From Armatimonadota bacterium (GTDB lineage: Bacteria; Armatimonadota; UBA5829; DTJY01), in the NCBI GenBank assembly GCA_025358205.1, contig JANYKG010000140.1, positions 1 to 38,324 of the forward strand: a stretch of 38,324 nt of DNA, read 5' to 3'. Numbering within the stretch: the first letter of the stretch is position 1; each line of letters opens with the position of its first letter. A program made the translations under genes and the position numbers. This document shows, one piece after another, positions 1 to 8,469 of the stretch. Under the pieces are notes generated by a model. That model made no database searches, was not told where the DNA came from, and saw only the letters and a list, made by a program, of their open reading frames with translations.

Positions 1-1380
1 TACCATTTGTACTATGATTTCCAGGCGAGCAAGGGTGGGGTATCCGGCATCGGCGCGGGGTTTCACAATCTGCCGGCTGGGCAGACTCGGAGGACGTATG
101 CTATCACGTTTGGGGTGTACTCCGGCGGGCTGGATGGGGGAATCCTGGCGCTGAAGGAATACCAGGCCGCCCGGTACAAGGTTGTGCCTGAGCGAGACCA
201 CATTCTGATTGGCAATAGCTGGGGCGATTTCCACACGGAGATCAATGAGGAACTGCTCATCAAGGAGGTCGAGGTCGCGGCGGAGCTTGGAGTCGAGGCG
301 GTGGCGGTTGACGCCGGCTGGACGCGCAACGTGATGGGCGGCGACCCTGACCCGGAGAAGTTCCCGCAGGGCTTTGGTCCGCTCTGCCGGCGCGCGAAGG
401 AACTCGGCGTCAAACTGGAACTATGGATGGTCCCGACCCGGCTGGACGGCGAACTGCTGAAAGAACGCCCGGACTGGGTTGCGCGGACAAACAACCTGGT
501 TGCGTGCGATCTCCAACCTACCTACTTCGGCGTCATGCTCACCGGCATAGACCTCTGCCACCCGGACTGCTTCCAGTGGATGAAGGCGTACTACCTGCGC
601 TGGTACGACATGGGGTTCGAGCGGTTCAAGATGGATACGTTCCAGATGGACGGGTTCGACACGCTCAAGGGCGATTTGTATGACCACTACGAGGCGCTGC
701 GTAAGCTGATGCACGAGCTTGTGACCGAGCGCCCAGGCCTGACGTTTACGCAGGATTCCACGCGCACGAACCGGCCGATTTACGACTACTTCATGGACTA
801 CGGGATCATCTTCCTTGAGAACCGGTATCAGAACCGGCCTGTCGAGCATAACGGGCGGTATCTGCCGTGGAAGACTTTGCGGAACCTGTGGCAGATCGCG
901 CCGTACATCCAGCCGCAGAAGGTGTGCATGGAGCTGTGCAACGATGAGGAGGGCTACACGCCGGAGTATCTGCTCGGCACCGTCATGTTCGCCAATCCGC
1001 TCTTCTGGGAGTCGTTGGCGGCGATATCACCTGAGGCGAAAGAGCGGCTGAAACCGCTCATCGCGTTGTACAAAGAGCATCGAGCGGCGATCTATGCCGG
1101 GCACATTTTCCCGATAGGTGAGATGCCCGACGGCACGACCTGGACCGGTTTTCAGTCGCACGACCCGAAGACCGGCAGCGGGTACATGATCGTCTACCGC
1201 GAGGATAATCCGAGCGAAACATACCGGTTCACGCCGAAGTTTCTCACCGGCTCCGTGCGCTTCGAGAGCGTGACTGACGGCAGCCCAGCATTGAACGTGG
1301 AGCACGCTGAGGACGGCGTGGAAGTGAGCCTGCATGAGATGCGTAACTTCAGGCTTTATCGGTATGTCCCAGTGGGCTAG
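1..1380 (+). CDS. GH36-like alpha-galactosidase family protein, 3' part (5' end outside window)
   Basis: The reading frame is open from the first base, so the gene starts upstream and about 459 C-terminal codons are visible. The TIM-barrel part carries GNSWGDFHTEIN followed by AVDAGW, and then FKMDTFQMDG. In GH36/melibiase enzymes the Asp of the K-x-D motif is the nucleophile; here it is encoded at 634-636. I could not place the acid/base residue with confidence. The last roughly 100 residues look like the C-terminal beta-sandwich. The family hydrolyses terminal alpha-galactosides or related glycosides, and the exact substrate here is unknown. The gene ends 12 bp before a terminator hairpin shared with the convergent efflux operon. 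GH36-like fold is likely; specificity is unsupported. Confidence 0.75.
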   Translation, partial: YHLYYDFQASKGGVSGIGAGFHNLPAGQTRRTYAITFGVYSGGLDGGILALKEYQAARYKVVPERDHILIGNSWGDFHTEINEELLIKEVEVAAELGVEAVAVDAGWTRNVMGGDPDPEKFPQGFGPLCRRAKELGVKLELWMVPTRLDGELLKERPDWVARTNNLVACDLQPTYFGVMLTGIDLCHPDCFQWMKAYYLRWYDMGFERFKMDTFQMDGFDTLKGDLYDHYEALRKLMHELVTERPGLTFTQDSTRTNRPIYDYFMDYGIIFLENRYQNRPVEHNGRYLPWKTLRNLWQIAPYIQPQKVCMELCNDEEGYTPEYLLGTVMFANPLFWESLAAISPEAKERLKPLIALYKEHRAAIYAGHIFPIGEMPDGTTWTGFQSHDPKTGSGYMIVYREDNPSETYRFTPKFLTGSVRFESVTDGSPALNVEHAEDGVEVSLHEMRNFRLYRYVPVG

Positions 1381-1385
1381 GCACG

Positions 1386-1424
1386 AAAAAAGGGCTGACT
1401 TTGCAGCCAGCCCTTCTCTTCAGA
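1386..1424 (-). terminator. Intrinsic terminator between convergent genes
   Basis: A perfect 8-bp stem (1390-1397 with 1408-1415) has a 10-nt loop. Read on the minus strand it runs into six consecutive T residues, a classical intrinsic terminator for the efflux operon ending at 1430. On the plus strand the tail is only CTCTT, so termination of the glycosidase gene is weaker but possible. Confidence 0.85.
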
Positions 1425-1429
1425 ATACT

Positions 1430-2017
1430 CTATTTGCCCTTCGCCAGTTTCTCAAGTGCGGCGAAGAAATCGTTCCACATCTTCAGTCTCGCGGCGGCTC
1501 GGGTGTCGCCTTTCGGAATCTTCGTGTAGAACGGGTTGAAGTCCTTCATCGCGTTCGGATCGAACTTGTGCTGTCCGTTCTGTCCGGCAGGTCGCTGTCC
1601 TTGCGCACCAGGTCCGCCTGCTGCACCGGGTCCGCCCGGTCCACCAGTGCGCGCTCCCGGCGGACGGCCCTGACCGAACTTGGACTTCATCCGGGCCATC
1701 GCGTTCAACTGGCCTGCGGTGAAAACCTTCTTCAGGCTTTTTAGCACATTCTTCGCACCGTCCTGAGTCAGTTTCGGCTTGGTGCGCAGCGGCTTCAGGA
1801 TTCCCAGCAACTGCTTCGCCTGAGCTGATGTCGGCGCATACTTCTTGTCCTTCAACAGATCATTGATGTGTCTGGCCGTGGTCATAAGCTGGAAAGTGTA
1901 CTTGTACTTTTCCCGCATTGCCGCGAACTGCCCGCCGCCTTGCTGTTGAGCCAGCGCCACAACAGCGAAAGTTGCCACAAGCGCCACGGCAATCATGATA
2001 GTCAATCGTCTTTTCAT
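1430..2017 (-). CDS. Small secreted Gly/Pro/Gln-rich protein of an efflux operon
   Basis: This 195-residue protein has a clear N-terminal signal sequence (MKRR, then a hydrophobic run ending near AVVALAQQ). A helical, Lys-rich segment with repeated LL and LKPL patterns follows. Then comes a low-complexity Gly/Pro/Ala/Gln linker at about residues 118-150 and a short Trp-containing C-terminal helix (MWNDFFAALEKLAKGK). No named family is recognised. It lies 18 bp after the MacB permease stop, has its own strong ribosome site (AAAGGAG, 6 nt from ATG), and is the last gene before the terminator, so it is very probably co-transcribed with the exporter. It may be a periplasmic accessory factor or a substrate of the pump; neither is shown by the sequence. 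Confidence 0.8.
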   Translation of the reverse strand: MKRRLTIMIAVALVATFAVVALAQQQGGGQFAAMREKYKYTFQLMTTARHINDLLKDKKYAPTSAQAKQLLGILKPLRTKPKLTQDGAKNVLKSLKKVFTAGQLNAMARMKSKFGQGRPPGARTGGPGGPGAAGGPGAQGQRPAGQNGQHKFDPNAMKDFNPFYTKIPKGDTRAAARLKMWNDFFAALEKLAKGK

Positions 2018-2035
2018 TTGGAACTCCTTTGTATG

Positions 2036-3250
2036 TTATTCGTATCTCAAAGCGTCAATCGGTCGCAGCGCGGATGCTTTTCTGGCCGGGTATATCCCGA
2101 AGAAGATGCCTATGCTTGCGGCAAACCCGAAAGCCATCAACACAGTGGATGCAGATACGGCTACCTGCCAGCCTGCCGTTTGGGATAGAATCTTCGCCAC
2201 GCCGATGCCGAACAGTATGCCGATAATGCCGCCCACCAGCGACAGCACAACCGATTCAATGAGGAATTGGAGCAAGATATCTCTGCTTTTTGCGCCCACG
2301 GCCTTGCGGATGCCTATCTCGCGAGTCCGTTCCGTAACGGACACAAGCATGATGTTCATGATGCCTATGCCGCCTACCAGCAGCGATACGGCAGCGATAC
2401 CCGCCAGCAGCATGGTAAACGTCTGGCTGGTTTGGTCTGCCGTTGCCATAAACTCGGCCTGATTGCGCACCATGAAGTCTGATTCACTCGCCGCACCGAT
2501 CTTATGTCGTTTTCGGAGCAGATCCTCGATTTGGGTCTGAGCTATTGCCATATCGCTCATGCTCTTGGCCTGCGCGCTGATGGACCGCAGATAGTCCACG
2601 CCGAATATGCGGGTCATGGCGGTGGTGATCGGCACGAATATCTGGTCGTCCGGGTCACCAAACCCGCCTGATCCCTTTGCCTTCGTGACGCCTATTATCT
2701 TGCAGTTGATGCCGTTGATGCGCACCACCTTGTTTAATGGCGAGTTCAGACCAAACAGATTCGCGGCGGCGGTCGGACCTATTACGCCCACGCGCCGCAT
2801 GCTTCTAACGTCCACATCCGTAAACCAGCGTCCCTGCTCAACCTGGAAGTTGCGGACAGCCGGGTAGTCCTGGGTTGTACCTAGTATCGTAGAGGAGCTG
2901 TTCATGCGCTTGTATTTGACTTTGGCGTTCTGCCGCAGTTCGGGTGCGACTCTTATGATCTCCGGGCAGTCCTTTGCGATGGCCAGCGCGTCATCATAAG
3001 TGAGCGTTTGGACGGAACCCATGCCGCCCCGCACAGCGCCCGTTCGCGATTGGCCGGACATAACCGCAAGCACGTTCGTACCCATGGACTGGATAAAGCT
3101 CATGGTCTGCTCACGCGCGCCCTGACCTATGGCTATCATGGCTATCACAGCGCCCACGCCGATTATTACGCCCAACATGGTGAGCGCAGAGCGCACCTTG
3201 TTTGCGCCTAAGCCCTCCAGCGCTACTCGTATGCTTTCCGAAAGGTTCAT
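2036..3250 (-). CDS. MacB-type ABC transporter permease (FtsX family)
   Basis: The 404-residue protein has the MacB/FtsX layout. A first membrane segment lies at about residues 20-42 ([25 protein letters not shown]), followed by a large extracytoplasmic MacB_PCD domain. Three membrane segments lie in the last 135 residues, including the family motif [26 protein letters not shown]. Its ATG overlaps the ATPase stop by 4 bp (ATGA), so the two are translationally coupled. In E. coli MacB the ATPase and permease are one chain; here they are separate, as in many LolCDE-like and Yknyz-like systems. With MacA and TolC it should form a tripartite mechanotransmission-type pump. The substrate is unknown. 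Confidence 0.93.
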   Translation of the reverse strand: MNLSESIRVALEGLGANKVRSALTMLGVIIGVGAVIAMIAIGQGAREQTMSFIQSMGTNVLAVMSGQSRTGAVRGGMGSVQTLTYDDALAIAKDCPEIIRVAPELRQNAKVKYKRMNSSSTILGTTQDYPAVRNFQVEQGRWFTDVDVRSMRRVGVIGPTAAANLFGLNSPLNKVVRINGINCKIIGVTKAKGSGGFGDPDDQIFVPITTAMTRIFGVDYLRSISAQAKSMSDMAIAQTQIEDLLRKRHKIGAASESDFMVRNQAEFMATADQTSQTFTMLLAGIAAVSLLVGGIGIMNIMLVSVTERTREIGIRKAVGAKSRDILLQFLIESVVLSLVGGIIGILFGIGVAKILSQTAGWQVAVSASTVLMAFGFAASIGIFFGIYPARKASALRPIDALRYE

Positions 3251-3978
3251 TCTTCATCCTCCGGCGGCAGAGATGCCAGCACCTCGCGTGCGTCTCTCTG
3301 CTTTTCGACACGCTCATCGCTGACGATGCGTCCGTCTCTGAATCGCACGATTCTATCGGTATGCAGGGCCACATCAGGCTCATGGGTGACGATCAGAATG
3401 GTCTTGCCGGCGCGGTTGAGTTCTTGGAAGATCGCCAGTATTTCTTCGCCGGTGCGTGTATCCAGGTTGCCGGTAGGTTCGTCGCCCAGGATGATAGGAG
3501 GGTCATTTACCAGAGAACGCGCGATTGCCACGCGCTGCTGCTGGCCTCCGGAAAGCTCGTTGGGGCGGTGTTCCGCTCGGTCAGCGAGTCCCACCCGTTC
3601 AAGCGCTTTCATAGCCCGCTCCCTGGCGTCTTTCGCTCCGCTGTAAACCATCGGCAATTCCACCTGTCGGATGGCAGCGGTTCTCGATAACAGATTAAAC
3701 GACTGAAAGACGAACCCCATTTTGCGGTTTCTCACTTCCGCCAGTTCATCATCGGTTTGACCGCCCACATCTATTCCGTCAAGCAGGTATGTACCCGAGT
3801 CGGGGATGTCCAGGCAACCAAGAATGTTCATGAACGTGGACTTTCCTGATCCGGACGGCCCCATAATAGCCACGAACTCACCCGCCTCGATCTGCAGACT
3901 CACACCCCGCAGCGCGTGAACCTGAGTATCACCGAGTACGTAAGTCTTATGGACGTATTCGACTTGAATAATGCTCAT
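3247..3978 (-). CDS. MacB/LolD-type ABC transporter ATP-binding protein
   Basis: The 243-residue nucleotide-binding domain is complete: Walker [11 protein letters not shown]-loop in VFQSFNLL, signature [15 protein letters not shown], Walker [13 protein letters not shown] and switch His in VTHEPDVA. The sequence pattern is that of the MacB/LolD/FtsE subgroup of permease-energising ATPases. It starts 3 bp after the MacA stop and overlaps the permease start by 4 bp, so it is the cytoplasmic motor of the adjacent MacB permease. The C-terminal 20 residues are charged and dispensable-looking. Confidence 0.96.
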   Translation of the reverse strand: MSIIQVEYVHKTYVLGDTQVHALRGVSLQIEAGEFVAIMGPSGSGKSTFMNILGCLDIPDSGTYLLDGIDVGGQTDDELAEVRNRKMGFVFQSFNLLSRTAAIRQVELPMVYSGAKDARERAMKALERVGLADRAEHRPNELSGGQQQRVAIARSLVNDPPIILGDEPTGNLDTRTGEEILAIFQELNRAGKTILIVTHEPDVALHTDRIVRFRDGRIVSDERVEKQRDAREVLASLPPEDEE

Positions 3979-3981
3979 GTG

Positions 3982-5685
3982 TCAGTGCATTCCTCGTCCG
4001 CCGCCCGGCATACCGCCCATCGGCATGCCTCCGCCCGGCCTGCCGCCGCCGGCGCTTCCACCGGGTCCGGTAGGAGGCGTGACAACCGAAGTCACTACTT
4101 CCTCGCCTTCCTTCAGACCGGATACTATTTCAGTGGTTTCGTCGCCTGCAATGCCGACCTCTACCGTGCGCTCAGTCTGTTTGCCGTCCTTCACCACGGT
4201 GACACTGTACTTGCCATCCTGGTCTTTGACGGCCTCGGTGGGTACGGTGAGCACGTTCTCTCTGCGGTCCACGATGAAGTCGCAAGTGGCGTTCATGCCG
4301 GGTTTCAGCCTGGCGTCCGGGTCGGTGATCTCCACTGTAACCGGTATGGTAGTGACGTTTTGCGCTAACACAGTCTGCGGGTCTATTCTGGTGACCACGC
4401 CTGCGAATATTTCGTCTGGGAAGGCGTCAAGAGTGATATCCACGGTTTGCCCGGTGTCAACCTGCGCGATGTCCGTTTCGTCCACCGATGCCAGGACGTA
4501 CATTCTGCTCAGATCACCAAGCTGCACCACGCTGGTACCGGCCCCGGTTCCCGCCATGGATGAGCGCCCGGAGTTGATGATGCTGCCTACCTCCACGTAC
4601 TTCTGCAGTATCACACCCGCGCGCGGCGCGAGGATGGTGGTGTACTTCATTTGCATCTGGGAGTTGTCCAGTTGGGCTTGAGCGCGTACTACCCCGGACT
4701 TGGATGTGCGGATGTCGGCAGCCTTGATTGGAATCTGCCGTGCATTGGATTTCACCGATGCCAGGTTGGCGGCGGCCTGGGCGAGCGCTGCGCGTGCTGC
4801 CACAGCATCCTGTTTCTTCATGTCATCCTGTATCGCGTTTGCTTTGGCGTTATCCAGGGCTGCCTGTGCCTGATCCACTCTTGCTTGAGCCGCCTGCATC
4901 TGAGCATCGAAGTCCTGGCCTACGGTGCTGAGTCTGATCTTTGCAGAATCTGCCTGCGCTTTCGACGTTTCGTAGTCCGACTTGGCGGTATCGTACGCGC
5001 CGGCGGATATGTACCCCTTGTCATAAAGGCTCTGCTGGCGGTCAAAGTTCTTCTTTGCCTTGTCAGCAGACGACATCGCCTGATCGTAACTTGATTTCGC
5101 ATCGGCGGCGCCCATTGGAACGCCGGATTCCTTGAGCTGTCGGAGGTTCTGCTGGGCCATCTTGTAGTTTGCCGATGCCTGCTGAATAGCGGCCTTGGTG
5201 AGTGTGGGTTGTACCTTGGCCTGAGCTTCGGCCTGTTTGAGTCTGGCGGCTGCGGTATCGTATGACTGCTTGGCTTGCTGAAGCTGGGTGACATGCTGCT
5301 CTGATTCCAGCGATAGGCTCTGCTCCGACTGGGAGAGCCGCGCGTTTGCGGCAGATAGGTCCGCTTCGGCCTGGTTGAGCGCCGTGCGGCTGTCGGTGGG
5401 GTCTATCGTTGCGATGAGCTGACCGGCTTTCACGACAGATCCCACATCCACCGCAAGAGTATCCACCACGCCTCCGACGTTTGATTTGAGGTCAATGACG
5501 GTTAGCGCTTGCACCACTCCGCTTGCCGAGACGCTGTTGACCACTGTTCCCTTTTGAGCCTTCGCAGTCTCTATGACGGGTTCATCCGCCTTGTTGGCGC
5601 GAATCTTGGATGCTGCCACCCATGATATGATGAGTACAAGCGCCAGTATGCCGAAGAATATCTTATGCTTGAGAACGATCTTCAT
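3982..5685 (-). CDS. MacA/HlyD-family periplasmic adaptor
   Basis: I place the start at 5685 (MKIVLKHKIFFG), 567 residues. This ATG has AGCGAGG about 8 nt upstream and lies 1 bp after the TolC stop; the longer frame to 5775 would only overlap tolC. There is an N-terminal membrane anchor (about residues 6-26). Barrel-sandwich halves (IDLKSNVGGVVDTLAVDVGSVV early; TILAPRAGVILQKYVEVGS later) flank an unusually long Ala/Gln/Lys-rich coiled-coil hairpin (about residues 90-335). Beta-barrel and membrane-proximal domains follow (PVTVEITDPDARLKPGMNA). The last 30 residues form a Gly/Met/Pro-rich tail ending RGMH. The adaptor links the inner-membrane MacB pair to the TolC-like channel. Confidence 0.94.
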   Translation of the reverse strand: MKIVLKHKIFFGILALVLIISWVAASKIRANKADEPVIETAKAQKGTVVNSVSASGVVQALTVIDLKSNVGGVVDTLAVDVGSVVKAGQLIATIDPTDSRTALNQAEADLSAANARLSQSEQSLSLESEQHVTQLQQAKQSYDTAAARLKQAEAQAKVQPTLTKAAIQQASANYKMAQQNLRQLKESGVPMGAADAKSSYDQAMSSADKAKKNFDRQQSLYDKGYISAGAYDTAKSDYETSKAQADSAKIRLSTVGQDFDAQMQAAQARVDQAQAALDNAKANAIQDDMKKQDAVAARAALAQAAANLASVKSNARQIPIKAADIRTSKSGVVRAQAQLDNSQMQMKYTTILAPRAGVILQKYVEVGSIINSGRSSMAGTGAGTSVVQLGDLSRMYVLASVDETDIAQVDTGQTVDITLDAFPDEIFAGVVTRIDPQTVLAQNVTTIPVTVEITDPDARLKPGMNATCDFIVDRRENVLTVPTEAVKDQDGKYSVTVVKDGKQTERTVEVGIAGDETTEIVSGLKEGEEVVTSVVTPPTGPGGSAGGGRPGGGMPMGGMPGGGRGMH

Positions 5686-5686
5686 T

Positions 5687-6991
5687 CTAGTAACCTCGCT
5701 TTCCCACGGCCTTGTCCAGTGTCGCGCGGGCAACGTAGCAATCGTAAAGTGCCTGAGCATAGGCCGCCTGGGCATCCGCGTATGAGCGCTGGGCCGTGAC
5801 TAGCTCCAGGGTAATAGCCAGTCCTTGCTTGTATTTCTCCCGCATGACTTCCAGGTTCTTCTGTGCCATGTCCAGGTTCGGCTTGCTGGCGACCAACCGC
5901 TCCAATGCGTTTGTCAGGTTCAAGTATGCTTCTTCAACGTCAGCGGATACGTCTTTTCTTGACTGGTCCATGGCCAACGCGGATGATTCAGATTGTGACC
6001 TGGCGCTACGTATACCAGCAGAGACGAAGCCTGAACTGAATATGTTCAGCGTTACGCCAACACCGACAGACCATTCGTTGTCAAAACCGGAGCCGCCTAG
6101 GTTCTGGTCATATGACGCATTGGCGGTGGGAAGGGGAACGGCCTGTTGCTTGGCAAGGGTGAGAGATGCTTTGGCCGAGTCAACCTGAGCCAGTGCGCGG
6201 ATGATCTCAGGGCGATCTTTCAGGGCTGATGCGAGGCTGTCATCCAGCGATGGCACGTCGGCAGACGGTTCAGAGACGTCCTGCAACTGCAGCGCCTTAC
6301 CTCTGTCCAGCCCCATGGTATTTCGTAGCGTGTTTCCTGCGACCCTCACGTCGTTATCGGCCTGTATCTTGTTCAGTTTTGCGTTGGCTAGTTCAACCTC
6401 TACCTGGTAGATGTCCACCTTGGCGCCGTCACCTGCGTCAATTCTGGCCTGCACGAGTTCATACTGGCCTTGAGACTCGGCGACCGCCTGGCTTGCTATA
6501 TCGGCAAGTTTTTGGGTTCGCAGCACATCGAAGTATGCGGAGGTTACGGTCAGTATTCTGGTCTGCTTCGTCAGATCCAGGGCTGCGGCAGTTGCTCGCT
6601 CAGAGGCAGTCGCTTGGCGGACGCTTGCCACTGTTCGGCCCGCGTCATAGAGGGTTTCGGTCACTCCCACCACGCTGCTGGTACCGCTGGAACTCCTGTC
6701 AATGGTCCCCGTGCTTGTCGAAAGGTTTTTTGTTCCGCCGCTTGAGTAGTCGCTGCTGGCTGTGATCTTCGGGAGGTAACCGGATTTTGCGCGGGTGACA
6801 TCGGCTTTGCTCGCGGTCAGGTCCTTCTCTGCGATTAGCACGCTGCTGTGCTGATTGAGCGCGTATTCTATGCAGTCCTTCAGCGTCAACACACGATCCG
6901 GCAGGGTGGTTGTCGCCCCAACGGCATGTCCGCACAGCGGCATAACCATCAACGCGCATATCAGGATACTCAGTATTCTCGTGGCTCTCAT
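5687..6991 (-). CDS. TolC-family outer membrane efflux channel
   Basis: The 434-residue protein begins with a signal peptide (MRATRILSILICALMVMPLCGHAVGA). It then has two OEP repeats of alpha-helical barrel type; typical motifs are TLKDCIEYALNQHSSVLIAEKDL near the N-terminus, and in the second half SVGVGVTLNIFSSGFVSAGIRSA and LNLTNALERLVASK. The length is normal for TolC homologues. AGAGGAG lies 8 nt before ATG. It follows the MarR gene by 36 bp and precedes macA by 1 bp. It is direct evidence that the host has an outer membrane. Confidence 0.94.
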   Translation of the reverse strand: MRATRILSILICALMVMPLCGHAVGATTTLPDRVLTLKDCIEYALNQHSSVLIAEKDLTASKADVTRAKSGYLPKITASSDYSSGGTKNLSTSTGTIDRSSSGTSSVVGVTETLYDAGRTVASVRQATASERATAAALDLTKQTRILTVTSAYFDVLRTQKLADIASQAVAESQGQYELVQARIDAGDGAKVDIYQVEVELANAKLNKIQADNDVRVAGNTLRNTMGLDRGKALQLQDVSEPSADVPSLDDSLASALKDRPEIIRALAQVDSAKASLTLAKQQAVPLPTANASYDQNLGGSGFDNEWSVGVGVTLNIFSSGFVSAGIRSARSQSESSALAMDQSRKDVSADVEEAYLNLTNALERLVASKPNLDMAQKNLEVMREKYKQGLAITLELVTAQRSYADAQAAYAQALYDCYVARATLDKAVGKRGY

Positions 6992-7027
6992 CGAAACGGC
7001 TCCTCTCGCATTGGCATACCCCGTCTG

Positions 7028-7495
7028 CTAGTCTGTCTCCATAACGATATGTCTCAACATCTGCATAGATCGGGTAACTTCCTCTCGCTCGGAAGCTGAT
7101 AATGACTGCAGGCTCTTGGCCAAGTGCTCTTCAGCATGGCGCTTGGCCGAATCATATACAGTTATTCCCTCATTTGACAGTGTCAACACGGAACAACGTC
7201 TATCGTTCTGAGACACTTCCCGGTCCACCAACCCTCGCTTGACCAGACCGTCCATAGTTCTGGAGGCGGTCGGCAGGGCAACGCTCAGGCGTTCGGCAAC
7301 CTCTGACAGGGAAGCGTGGGTCTGTCTGTAGATGAATCCCATGGCACGAAACTGAGGGACGGACAGGCCTGCAGGACGATGACGCCGCATCTCGGCCCGG
7401 ATGACGCGCATGACGGCTGGAACTACCAGTAGGACTTCCCGCGCACACTCATCCACATCGGCGTTGTTATTGCTTTGGCCTGCTAATGGTTGCAT
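7028..7495 (-). CDS. MarR-family transcriptional regulator, first gene of the efflux operon
   Basis: The 155-residue protein has the MarR winged-helix: GLSVPQFRAMGFIYRQ, then THASLSEVAERLSVALPTASRTMDGLVKRGLV with the recognition helix, then the wing DREVSQNDRRCSVLTLSNEG. MarR proteins usually repress their own operon and release DNA on binding a small phenolic or lipophilic ligand. Here the gene is immediately upstream of tolC-macA-macB, so control of the pump is the obvious role. The start ATG sits only about 7 nt after a consensus -10 box, so the message appears leaderless. A 17-bp imperfect palindrome covers that -10 and start codon. Confidence 0.93.
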   Translation of the reverse strand: MQPLAGQSNNNADVDECAREVLLVVPAVMRVIRAEMRRHRPAGLSVPQFRAMGFIYRQTHASLSEVAERLSVALPTASRTMDGLVKRGLVDREVSQNDRRCSVLTLSNEGITVYDSAKRHAEEHLAKSLQSLSASEREEVTRSMQMLRHIVMETD

Positions 7496-7530
7496 ATGCT
7501 AAGTATATGGCGTGTGGAATTGTTTGTCAA
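7493..7530 (-). promoter_or_regulatory. Sigma70-type promoter with overlapping palindromic operator for marR-tolC-macAB
   Basis: On the minus strand there is TTGACA (7525-7530), exactly 17 nt, then TATACT (7502-7507). The normal start site 7 nt further is about 7495, the A of the marR ATG. A 17-bp imperfect palindrome, 7493-7509 (arms CATATGC and GTATATG, one mismatch), covers the -10 box and the start codon; it contains the perfect 8-mer GCATATGC at 7492-7499. This is where an autoregulating MarR dimer would be expected to bind. Operator function is inferred. Confidence 0.8.
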
Positions 7531-7552
7531 GAGGTTTTCTTGAGTCAGGTGA

Positions 7553-8206
7553 TCATGCACTCCACTGACACAGCTTCAAGTCTACCGTTGGGCCTGCTGT
7601 TTCACCCTGGCAGTGCTGTACAAAGTCCCGTACCAGCGCGGCCAGTTCGTCCGCTGTATAGGATTCTTCAGGCATGTTCAGCGGGTGGACCATAAGCTGC
7701 AGGAGTACCTCATCATGCGGCGGGATCGGGGGCTGGCGGTAGTCATAGCCCGTGATCATCCGCGCGCCCATGCGGTCGTAAAACCTCATCCGCTTGATCG
7801 GGTCGCCGTACTCGGGGTGCGACTCGGCGTCCATGCGCTCGACCTCGAACATCATGCACTTGAGGCCGGAGCCGTTTTCTTCCGATATCCGCTTCAGGTC
7901 ATCCAGGGTCGCGTTGTACAGCTTCCCACCAATGCCCAGTCCCCGCGTATCCTGACCCACGCACAGGTACCAAAGATATCCGAAGCCGGGCTGAGCGTGG
8001 TATTTGAAGAGGCTGAGGCCCAGGACTCTGTCACCCTGCCAAGCCATAATCAGGCGGGTTCTCAGCACGTCATCGGTGCCCAGCGAGGCCAGCATGTCGT
8101 CATAACTTCGCAGTTCCGCCGGGTGGAACGATCGCTCATACAGGTCGCGAACCTGCGCGTCGAATTCCTGAGGCACTGCGGACATTTCTTGAATGGTAAT
8201 CTGCAC
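7553..8206 (-). CDS. GNAT-family N-acetyltransferase
   Basis: I choose the GTG at 8206 (217 residues) because GGAGA lies 6 nt upstream. The longer frame to 8272 would translate through a hairpin repeat. The acetyl-CoA binding motif A is visible as LWYLCVGQDTRGLGIGGKLYN (Q-x-x-G-x-G variant), preceded by the beta-strand GDRVLGLSLFKYHA and followed by the FYDRMGARMITGYDY segment typical of the GNAT C-terminal half. The substrate is not identifiable. It is transcribed in the same direction as marR but is separated from its promoter by only about 20 bp and reads into it. The last 25 residues are not conserved-looking. Confidence 0.8.
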   Translation of the reverse strand: MQITIQEMSAVPQEFDAQVRDLYERSFHPAELRSYDDMLASLGTDDVLRTRLIMAWQGDRVLGLSLFKYHAQPGFGYLWYLCVGQDTRGLGIGGKLYNATLDDLKRISEENGSGLKCMMFEVERMDAESHPEYGDPIKRMRFYDRMGARMITGYDYRQPPIPPHDEVLLQLMVHPLNMPEESYTADELAALVRDFVQHCQGETAGPTVDLKLCQWSA

Positions 8207-8220
8207 GTCTATTCTCCATG

Positions 8221-8292
8221 CCTGCATTATGCACTTTTCCGCATAGTGCAGGGCCTTCTGAGCATTATTCACTTTTTTCGTGAATAATGCGG
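8221..8292 (+). repeat. Two-hairpin repeat, copy A
   Basis: Hairpin 1 is 8221-8232 paired with 8241-8252 (11 of 12 bp). The linker is GCCTTCTGA. Hairpin 2 is 8262-8272 with 8280-8290 (11 of 11 bp, loop TTTTTTC), followed by GG. It lies in the divergent gap between the GNAT gene and the phosphoglycerate mutase gene. The same architecture recurs at 12388, 13736 and 36996. Confidence 0.85.
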
Positions 8293-8355
8293 ACTCGTAT
8301 CCGCTACAGTTAGACCACGAGCCTGCTCAGTCCTTCGCAAATTCCGGTTCCCTCC

Positions 8356-8396
8356 CACTTTTCACTGTTGACTGTCCACTGTTCACTTTCCCCATT
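8356..8396. repeat. Heptad-periodic tract (CTGTTGA type)
   Basis: Successive 7-mers CTGTTGA, CTGTCCA, CTGTTCA, CTTTCCC follow one another without interruption. It belongs to the group of 7-bp-period intergenic tracts found throughout this window. No coding function is seen in the 8293-8401 gap. Confidence 0.65.
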
Positions 8397-8401
8397 CGGG
8401 C

Positions 8402-8431
8402 TTGCCAAGGACTCCGAAAATGGGGTATCCT
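8402..8431 (+). promoter_or_regulatory. Possible sigma70-type promoter for the phosphoglycerate mutase gene
   Basis: TTGCCA (8402-8407), 18-nt spacer, TATCCT (8426-8431), ending 38 bp before the ATG at 8470. Each box has a mismatch, so this is a moderate candidate only. Confidence 0.4.
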
Positions 8432-8469
8432 AAACTGGTGTTGGACATAGATCATTACGGAGGACGAGC

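Noticed and set aside
5686-5775. N-terminal extension of MacA by 30 residues
   Set aside because: It would overlap the end of tolC. The internal ATG at 5685 has a ribosome site and is followed at once by the membrane anchor expected at the N-terminus.
8207-8272. Longer N-terminus for the GNAT protein
   Set aside because: It would encode the two-hairpin repeat, while the GTG at 8206 has GGAGA at the right distance.
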